From: a virus
DNA: 26,846 nucleotides
Direction: 5' to 3' (one strand)
IMG/VR virus record: IMGVR_UViG_3300030085_001744
Location: 565 to 27,410 of that record
Positions within the stretch are counted from its first letter, which is position 1; every line of letters begins with the position of its first letter. The translations under genes were made by a program, and so were the position numbers. This document shows, piece after piece, positions 21,244 through 26,846 of this stretch. A model generated the notes under the pieces. That model was not told the origin of the DNA. It was given only the letters and a program-made list of their open reading frames with translations, and did no database searches.

Positions 21244-22566
21244 TTATATATTTACAAGTTCATCAAAATGAGGGAAATGTTCAGCAAAGGATATTTTACG
21301 TCTATCTTCTAGCATTTTAAATTGAAATTCAGCAGATTTCTTAGTATTATCTGGTACTTTACTCTCTACTAATGCCTTTATAGTAAGCAATGTTGAAACA
21401 TATTTTTGTTTATTTACAAACTTTCCTGGCATGTTTTTAAAGTACTCTATTTGTTCGTCTATTTTATCAGCATGTTTTGGATCCAATGCCGATACTGCTA
21501 AATGTTCTGGTTTATCTACCCAGTTTTGATGCATTATAATATCTTTGTCAAACTCAAATTTATTAATCTTATCATTCAAATGTACTAAAAAGTCTTTGAA
21601 ATAAGGTAGACTTAAGCTATTATGGGCACAACCAAATCCTAATATAAGATTATCTATTTCTTTTGCTTGTTTGAAGAATAGATTTAAGTTATCATCCCAT
21701 TTATTATAATCTAGTCCCCACCTAATTAATTCACTTTTACGACCTAATGCCTCACCTGATAATTGCATTTCATATCTGATGTTTGGAGTTCTCTTTACAA
21801 GTTCAATAAACTTATCAAACTTATGCTTAGGAAAATTAAGATTAGTTGTAACAGTTATAACTACAATTTGATCCTTTCTTTTTGTGTCATTGATGTTAAC
21901 CATAAAGTTTTCTATAAATCTATACATATGGTCTGTGAAGAATGGTTCACCACCGAGTAAACTAAAGTTAACATGATGCTTATCTTTTAATGCTTTTAAC
22001 CAATATTCATTTAATATAACTAATAACTTATCAAACATAGCATCATCTGTATCTGGAAATCTTTTACCAATTTCTTTTTGCCATCTTGTACTAGAACCTG
22101 CCCAACAGTATGCACATGCCATATTACATTTATTTGTAAGTTCTACTTCGATAAACTTAAAATTATCTAAAGCCATCATATCTTTGTGAAACTGTATTCT
22201 TCTCTTAGGGTGAGATTTTGATTTAACATATTGTTTATGTAAATGGTAGTCATAGTTCTTCATGTATTCAGTTCTTACACTATTACCACCTGCTTGTTCT
22301 GTTTTCCAACATTGTTCACAATCTTTGTTATGTGTGCCACCGCTTAAGTCATATTTTCTTTGTTGTAATATAGGGTGGTTGAATAAAAATTCTTCGGTTA
22401 ACGTGTCATAGTTAAATGTAAGTTGTTTTATTTGTTCGTCAGTGTATTCAGTTTTACAACACCACTTGACAGTTCTTTGAGGTAAGGATATAACAATGTC
22501 GTTCCAAGTTTTGAAACACATTGTATTATGTAAATTATGTAAGTTTGGATTTAGTTCTACTATCAT
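21244..22566 (-). CDS. Radical SAM protein with N-terminal cysteine-rich region
   Basis: This 440-residue protein has a canonical cluster motif CNMACAYC (Cys147, Cys151, Cys154) and a following LGGEPFF at about 204-210, the SAM-binding GGE. N-terminal cysteines (CC at 36-37; CEQC at 83-86) could bind an auxiliary cluster. The layout resembles phage proteins annotated as twitch-domain radical SAM enzymes, in which a cysteine-rich N-terminus precedes the barrel; I recall this type from marine T4-like phages but cannot confirm it here. The substrate is unknown; related enzymes modify peptides, proteins or nucleotides. It starts at an ATG that overlaps the stop of the 1117-residue gene by 4 nt and is followed by the 78-residue gene. 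Placement among possible capsid proteins raises the chance of a peptide or protein target. Confidence 0.85.
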   Translation of the reverse strand: MIVELNPNLHNLHNTMCFKTWNDIVISLPQRTVKWCCKTEYTDEQIKQLTFNYDTLTEEFLFNHPILQQRKYDLSGGTHNKDCEQCWKTEQAGGNSVRTEYMKNYDYHLHKQYVKSKSHPKRRIQFHKDMMALDNFKFIEVELTNKCNMACAYCWAGSSTRWQKEIGKRFPDTDDAMFDKLLVILNEYWLKALKDKHHVNFSLLGGEPFFTDHMYRFIENFMVNINDTKRKDQIVVITVTTNLNFPKHKFDKFIELVKRTPNIRYEMQLSGEALGRKSELIRWGLDYNKWDDNLNLFFKQAKEIDNLILGFGCAHNSLSLPYFKDFLVHLNDKINKFEFDKDIIMHQNWVDKPEHLAVSALDPKHADKIDEQIEYFKNMPGKFVNKQKYVSTLLTIKALVESKVPDNTKKSAEFQFKMLEDRRKISFAEHFPHFDELVNI

Positions 22567-25500
22567 TTTTTCTTTGTACGCAGTAATTTCTTAGGAAACC
22601 CATCTTTGTTTACATCATTGCCAAACTTTTTCGCTTGTTTAACAATCTCATTAGGTCCTACGTCAACTGTGGTATTTATGCCTGGTACAACACGACCAAC
22701 TCCACCAGTCTCATTTACTGTTTTTGAAAAAACTTTTTTGATAGCATTAACTGTATTGCTTGTAGTTGTAGTATGATGTTTAATTGCTATCCCACCAGCT
22801 GATTGCCATGCATTAACGTTCTTACCAAAATCATCAATTAGTAAGTTAGGCGAACCGTCTGGCTTCTTTGCATATTTTGATTTATTGTGGTCAATAATAA
22901 CTTTCTCTGGTTTGAAAAAACCTAGATGTTTTCTAACCCATTCACGTTTACCTGGATCAACATTAGGATCATTGGCAAGAGGTGAACTTAAAATTCTGTA
23001 CTTACCTTTTACTGCTTTAATTGTCTGTAGTAGTTCTTTATAACCAGACAATGTTGGTAAGTCTTCCCAAAAGTTTGGTGTATCAACAATCTTTTTTAGT
23101 GCTTTAGGTATATCTCTTTTTGATATGTCTCTATATGATTTAACACCAACTAATCTAGCCCATTCATTAAAGAAATCAACTAACACTCCGTCCATATCTA
23201 CATAAACGTCTGGTGTAGTTTCTTCTGCTTCTGACATTGCTCCCATATAATCAGGTATCTTTGTTTTAACCCATGGTCCTCTGTGCATAAATCTTGCACT
23301 CATCATCACGTTTGTACCAAATAATTCTTCTGGTGACATTATCATAACTTGATATTGTCTTTTCTCATTATCAACACCTACTACTTCTACTTCCATTTCA
23401 TCATACTTCTTACCTTTGTAAGTAATACCATGACCTGTCATAAATCTAGCAACTGCTTCAATTACAATACTTTCTTGTACTGGAACTTTCTTTAGTAGTT
23501 CTTCTTTATCTAGTTTATACCCCGATTTCATCCACTTGTCTTGTAAATCATTTAGCATCTTACCTAACTGAGGTCCTGCTCTATATCCCATAGCAAGTAA
23601 ATCTTTTCCATTGACTGGAAACTCTGGTGCTTCAAACTTGACCATTGCATTGTAAACATCTTTCTTATCATGCATGTTTGCCCATGCAAGTAGATGTGCT
23701 TTATCAATACCTTTAACTACCAAGTCTTGTGCTTTCTTAATATCGATATTATCATTCTTGTGCATGATTAAGAAATCTAACATATTCTTTTCTTCGTTAC
23801 TCATTTTCCATTCTGATGCAATGTCACTACTATCAAGTAGTTTTGCTAAAGCAATAATAGGTCCTGCTGAGTTAACAACATTAGCTGGATTAATATTATC
23901 AAGACCAATAACCTTTGCAACACCTGTTTTGACCATCCAAGTTAATGCTTCTTCGGCATTTGCACTAATTAAAAGTTTTGACATTTCTTGCCAAATTCTT
24001 TCAACTGATATTTGTCTTAGCCCACCAGCATTATCACTGATTGCTTTAATTGTGTTTTCATCCCATTTAGGACTATCTAGTTTTGCTTGGAATCTAAAGT
24101 ATCTTAAGATACGTAAGAAGTCTTCTTTAATTCTTTCTGAAGGATCACCTACAAACTTTGAAACTTTATCTTGTAAGTCATCCATGCCACCATTGTAATC
24201 ATAAATCTTACCATCAATATCCATTGACATTGCATTATATGTTAAGTCTCTACGTTTCGCATCTTCTTCCCATGAACGAACAAATTCAACATCTGCCCTT
24301 CTACCATCAGTTTCTTTATCTGCACGTAAAGTTGTAATCTCAAATGGTTCTTTGTCGATTATTGCAGTTAGTGTTCCGTGTTCTAAACCTGTAGGCTTAT
24401 GTTTGATGCCTGCTTTATCAAGCATAGTCATCATTTCAGTTGGTGTTGCATCTGTGGCAAAGTCAATATCTTTTGGTGTTTTGCCTAACGCAATGTCTCT
24501 TACTGCACCACCTACAATTCGTACTTCATGTTGATTATCTTTAAACACTTTATCTAATTTACGAATAGCAGGAGTAATTATTGATTTAATATTTAATGCT
24601 TCTTCATTTATACTTTCTGTTTTCTTTTTGCCTGCACAATGAGCCTTTTGTGAAAAGCCTTTTGGGTTTGAGCAATTAATACTTTTCTTATACTTTGCAC
24701 TCCACTTTTCAAATATATCACCTTCAAATAGTTCATTGCCGTATAGATTTAAATATTCAGCTTCAAGTTCACGCCAGTTGATTTTGTTGTTTGTTTGCAT
24801 TGCCAACATCATTGCATAATAACCAAGTGAGTGTCTAATTTTACCACCAGTCTCTTTATACTTTCTTTTAAGTATTTTATGCATCATCTGTGCCATATTG
24901 ATATATGCTTTTTTATGTATCAAATGGCCTGCCTTACGAGCAATTACACCGAACGGTGTTTCTTCATTTACAACAGATTTTAGTTCATCTGGTAATAATG
25001 CGATAGCTTGTTTTCTTAAATTCTGATTGCCCTTTGTCATAACTCTCAACAAGTCTGCCTTTTCAGCATGATATACTTTTGCAAACTTAGGATCGTTTTG
25101 TCCTATGTCTTTACCGTTACTGATTAAATCTGCATACTTGATTGTTTGTGCTTCTGCACTAACACCTGCTAGTTTGTCTCTGTCGATTGCTTTACGTGTT
25201 TTTCTATTACCATCTTCTGGCTTACTTACATCTGTAAGTTCAACAACTAGTTTAGCAATCTTAGGACCAAACTCTCTTGTTATATCCATTGGAGTAGTAT
25301 TTGTATCTTCAACTGTATCATGTAATAAAGCGGCCGCTTGTTGTTCTATGGTGCCGCCTGCTTGTTTTACAATGTTTCTAACTTCATCTAAATGAACATA
25401 ATAAGGATCACCAGTATACTTTCGCTTATGGTCTTTATGTGCCTCTTGAGCAAACTGTTCTGCTTTTGTTATTACGTCCATTTCTTCATTCTCTGTGTAT

Positions 25501-25916
25501 ATGTCTTTAAAGTATACACGAGGATATTTTAATGTCAATGATAATAATTCATTTCCGTCTGCATTTGCACGTAAAATTGAAACTTTGTGTCCACTATTAA
25601 GAGCCGCTAACCATCTGTGATGACCATCGATAATATAACTGTCGCTACTTGCTAATAATGGTTTAGGGTTTATGCCCTCACCCTTTTCTTTATTTCTTTG
25701 TAATTGCTTTTCTACACCTTGGTCAGAAAATTCTTTCTGCATAGGCTTTAAATCTTTTGCATCTACTATTTGTGGTCTTAGTGTTATGCCGTTATCTTTT
25801 AGATATTTCTTGTAATCTTCGTAATCATCTGATTTAACCTGAGGCATTTTGTCTCTTGTAATACCCATAGTATCACTAGCTTTTGGTTTATCTATTTTGA
25901 ATTCATCCAATCGCAT
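22563..25916 (-). CDS. Four-domain fusion: ParB-like, RelA/SpoT-type HD, CCA/poly(A) nucleotidyltransferase, HAD 5'-nucleotidase
   Basis: This 1117-residue protein joins several modules. Residues about 80-125 carry DGHHRWLAAL, a ParB/Srx-like fold. Residues about 150-315 look like a MESH1/SpoT (p)ppGpp hydrolase HD domain (YVHLDEV, AALLHDTVEDT with His199-Asp200, then IKYADLISN). Residues about 320-432 are an unassigned helical part ending in INCSNPKGFSQKAHC. Residues about 445-650 are a class II nucleotidyltransferase: GGAVRD (469-474), DIDFAT (483-488), RRDLTYNAM (555-563), EDFLRILRYFRFQAKL, as in CCA-adding enzymes or poly(A) polymerases. Residues about 902-1060 are a HAD nucleotidase (VYVDMDGVLVDF, LSSPL, LIDDF). 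Linkers carry SEAE and SINEE strings. The N-terminus MRLDEF is a possible capsid-targeting peptide (L-D-E). The frame has no interruption, so it is a true fusion or a polyprotein. It precedes the radical SAM gene with a 4-nt overlap. Confidence 0.85.
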   Translation of the reverse strand: MRLDEFKIDKPKASDTMGITRDKMPQVKSDDYEDYKKYLKDNGITLRPQIVDAKDLKPMQKEFSDQGVEKQLQRNKEKGEGINPKPLLASSDSYIIDGHHRWLAALNSGHKVSILRANADGNELLSLTLKYPRVYFKDIYTENEEMDVITKAEQFAQEAHKDHKRKYTGDPYYVHLDEVRNIVKQAGGTIEQQAAALLHDTVEDTNTTPMDITREFGPKIAKLVVELTDVSKPEDGNRKTRKAIDRDKLAGVSAEAQTIKYADLISNGKDIGQNDPKFAKVYHAEKADLLRVMTKGNQNLRKQAIALLPDELKSVVNEETPFGVIARKAGHLIHKKAYINMAQMMHKILKRKYKETGGKIRHSLGYYAMMLAMQTNNKINWRELEAEYLNLYGNELFEGDIFEKWSAKYKKSINCSNPKGFSQKAHCAGKKKTESINEEALNIKSIITPAIRKLDKVFKDNQHEVRIVGGAVRDIALGKTPKDIDFATDATPTEMMTMLDKAGIKHKPTGLEHGTLTAIIDKEPFEITTLRADKETDGRRADVEFVRSWEEDAKRRDLTYNAMSMDIDGKIYDYNGGMDDLQDKVSKFVGDPSERIKEDFLRILRYFRFQAKLDSPKWDENTIKAISDNAGGLRQISVERIWQEMSKLLISANAEEALTWMVKTGVAKVIGLDNINPANVVNSAGPIIALAKLLDSSDIASEWKMSNEEKNMLDFLIMHKNDNIDIKKAQDLVVKGIDKAHLLAWANMHDKKDVYNAMVKFEAPEFPVNGKDLLAMGYRAGPQLGKMLNDLQDKWMKSGYKLDKEELLKKVPVQESIVIEAVARFMTGHGITYKGKKYDEMEVEVVGVDNEKRQYQVMIMSPEELFGTNVMMSARFMHRGPWVKTKIPDYMGAMSEAEETTPDVYVDMDGVLVDFFNEWARLVGVKSYRDISKRDIPKALKKIVDTPNFWEDLPTLSGYKELLQTIKAVKGKYRILSSPLANDPNVDPGKREWVRKHLGFFKPEKVIIDHNKSKYAKKPDGSPNLLIDDFGKNVNAWQSAGGIAIKHHTTTTSNTVNAIKKVFSKTVNETGGVGRVVPGINTTVDVGPNEIVKQAKKFGNDVNKDGFPKKLLRTKKK

Positions 25917-25935
25917 TGAAACAATCCTAATCTAA

Positions 25936-26846
25936 TTATCTAACAAGGTCACTATCTCTAGACAAGCCGGCTAGATTTGCACCTGCCATTTTACCAAAGT
26001 CATCTTTCTTTAATTGCATTTGGTTTACAACTTTTTTAAAACCATCTTTAGTTCTAAGATATTTTTTAATTAAGTCTTTTTGTTCTGGTTTCGCAATATC
26101 ATGATATGCCATTGTAAATCTTTTTGCAAGTTCAGGTGTAACTTTGATTTCTTCATCGTTAGCAAACTTAATTGGGAAAGGCATATTATCTTTACGTGCC
26201 GCCAAGTTGTCTAGTACTCTCAAAGGATCAGATTGTCTAACTGGTTTACCTTTTTTGTATTCTACAACTAAGTAAAAATCTTCATCTTCTGATAGTCCAT
26301 CACCTACTGATGGTTGTTTCTTAGCAAGTTTCTTATCACCGTAACCACCTAAACTAGATAAAGGTTTCTTGCTACTAATCTTGTAACCTTCATCCATCTT
26401 ACTTATAGTATCTATTAAATCATCTGCATAGAATTTTGAATCATTCCATACTGCATAACGACCTAAGTCTGCACTATCGTTATCTGTTACAACTGTAGTT
26501 ACTGGTTTTCTTTCTGTTCCATCTTTATTCCATCTTTGACGTACTAAAACTTCTTGACCTTTGTATCCAAAAGTCATATCTCTGCCACCTGGCATTTCTT
26601 TGTAGTTCATTAATGAAGCACCCATGTGGTCAGCTACTTCTTGATAATACCACTGTTCTGTATCATCATCCATTTCTTTTACATCAACTTTAGGATATGT
26701 AACAGATGTTTGCATGTCAACTAGAGTAGCGGCCATGTCACCCATTGCTAGAGATATTTTATCGCCTCTTTTGTATAAGAAAAACTTCACACCAGCTGGA
26801 ATACCTTCTGCACTAATTTGTTGCATTGAAAATTTTGATAGATTGT
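25936..26846 (-). CDS. Hypothetical protein sharing a module with the 619-residue protein; 5' end cut by window edge
   Basis: The frame is open to the window edge. An ATG lies at 26826, but six more codons (NLSKFS) precede it without a stop, so the start is probably outside. At least 296 residues are visible. The N-terminal part (VKFFLYKRGDKISLAMGDM ... WNDSKFYADDLIDTI) is beta-rich. The C-terminal 70 residues (RKDNMPFPIKF ... YLRTKDGFKKVVNQM) match a module of the 619-residue protein (DKQNMPVKFDDG ... LKTKAGMLKIADFAM), with the same order of NMP, acidic turn, Tyr, Leu-x-Thr-Lys and Gly. SEDED lies before the module, like SEAE linkers in its neighbours. The function is unknown. It ends 19 nt before the fusion gene. 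Confidence 0.7.
   Translation of the reverse strand, partial: NLSKFSMQQISAEGIPAGVKFFLYKRGDKISLAMGDMAATLVDMQTSVTYPKVDVKEMDDDTEQWYYQEVADHMGASLMNYKEMPGGRDMTFGYKGQEVLVRQRWNKDGTERKPVTTVVTDNDSADLGRYAVWNDSKFYADDLIDTISKMDEGYKISSKKPLSSLGGYGDKKLAKKQPSVGDGLSEDEDFYLVVEYKKGKPVRQSDPLRVLDNLAARKDNMPFPIKFANDEEIKVTPELAKRFTMAYHDIAKPEQKDLIKKYLRTKDGFKKVVNQMQLKKDDFGKMAGANLAGLSRDSDLVR

Noticed and set aside
1-26846. tRNA genes, CRISPR arrays, insertion sequences, integrase or attachment sites
   Set aside because: No gap between genes exceeds about 110 nt, none shows a cloverleaf or direct-repeat/spacer pattern, and no transposase or recombinase motifs were seen in any frame examined.

Overview
The window looks like an interior segment of a T4-like (myovirus-type) phage genome, probably marine and infecting a proteobacterium. 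The evidence is a family B DNA polymerase (gp43 type), a gp45-like sliding clamp, a DsbA-like late-transcription DNA-binding protein and a T4 RNase H-like 5' nuclease, all on the minus strand, AT-rich, packed with 1-25 nt overlaps. I find no plus-strand gene, tRNA, integrase, transposase or CRISPR array. The proteobacterial host is inferred from near-consensus sigma70 promoters and from proteobacterial-type accessory genes (SbmA/BacA transporter, YdcH/DUF465 protein, AzgA-type purine permease). Host identity is not shown directly.

Layout, read in the direction of transcription (right to left). (1) 26846-19124 is a block of large modular proteins: a 5'-truncated gene, a 1117-residue fusion (ParB-like, RelA/SpoT-type HD, CCA/poly(A) nucleotidyltransferase, HAD 5'-nucleotidase), a radical SAM protein, a 78-residue basic protein and a 619-residue protein. 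Three of these start with short MKL/MKI/MRL segments carrying an L-x-E-like site, reminiscent of T4 capsid-targeting peptides. (2) A terminator interlocked with a promoter separates this from the replication operon: dsbA, DNA polymerase, an SGNH-like protein and an adenine-methylase-like protein. (3) A promoter at 14641-14669 drives the sliding clamp, a DpdA-type 7-deazaguanine transglycosylase, an AzgA-type purine permease, a YdcH-like coiled coil, a QueD/PTPS-like protein, adenine phosphoribosyltransferase and a glycosyltransferase. (4) A perfect TTGACA-N17-TATAAT promoter drives folE, queE, a small ORF, metK, a rhodanese and an unknown protein. (5) A third promoter drives the 5' nuclease, a methyltransferase, a phosphomannomutase-like HAD enzyme, an unknown protein, an SbmA/BacA-like transporter and a gene cut by the window edge.

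Together, regions 3 and 4 form a probable DNA-hypermodification programme. FolE, a QueD-like enzyme and QueE would make 7-carboxy-7-deazaguanine, and DpdA would swap it into DNA. MetK can supply S-adenosylmethionine, which QueE uses as cofactor. No QueC is visible in the window. The neighbouring purine permease, phosphoribosyltransferase and glycosyltransferase suggest base import or salvage and perhaps further decoration of the modified base. These last links are inference from gene order.
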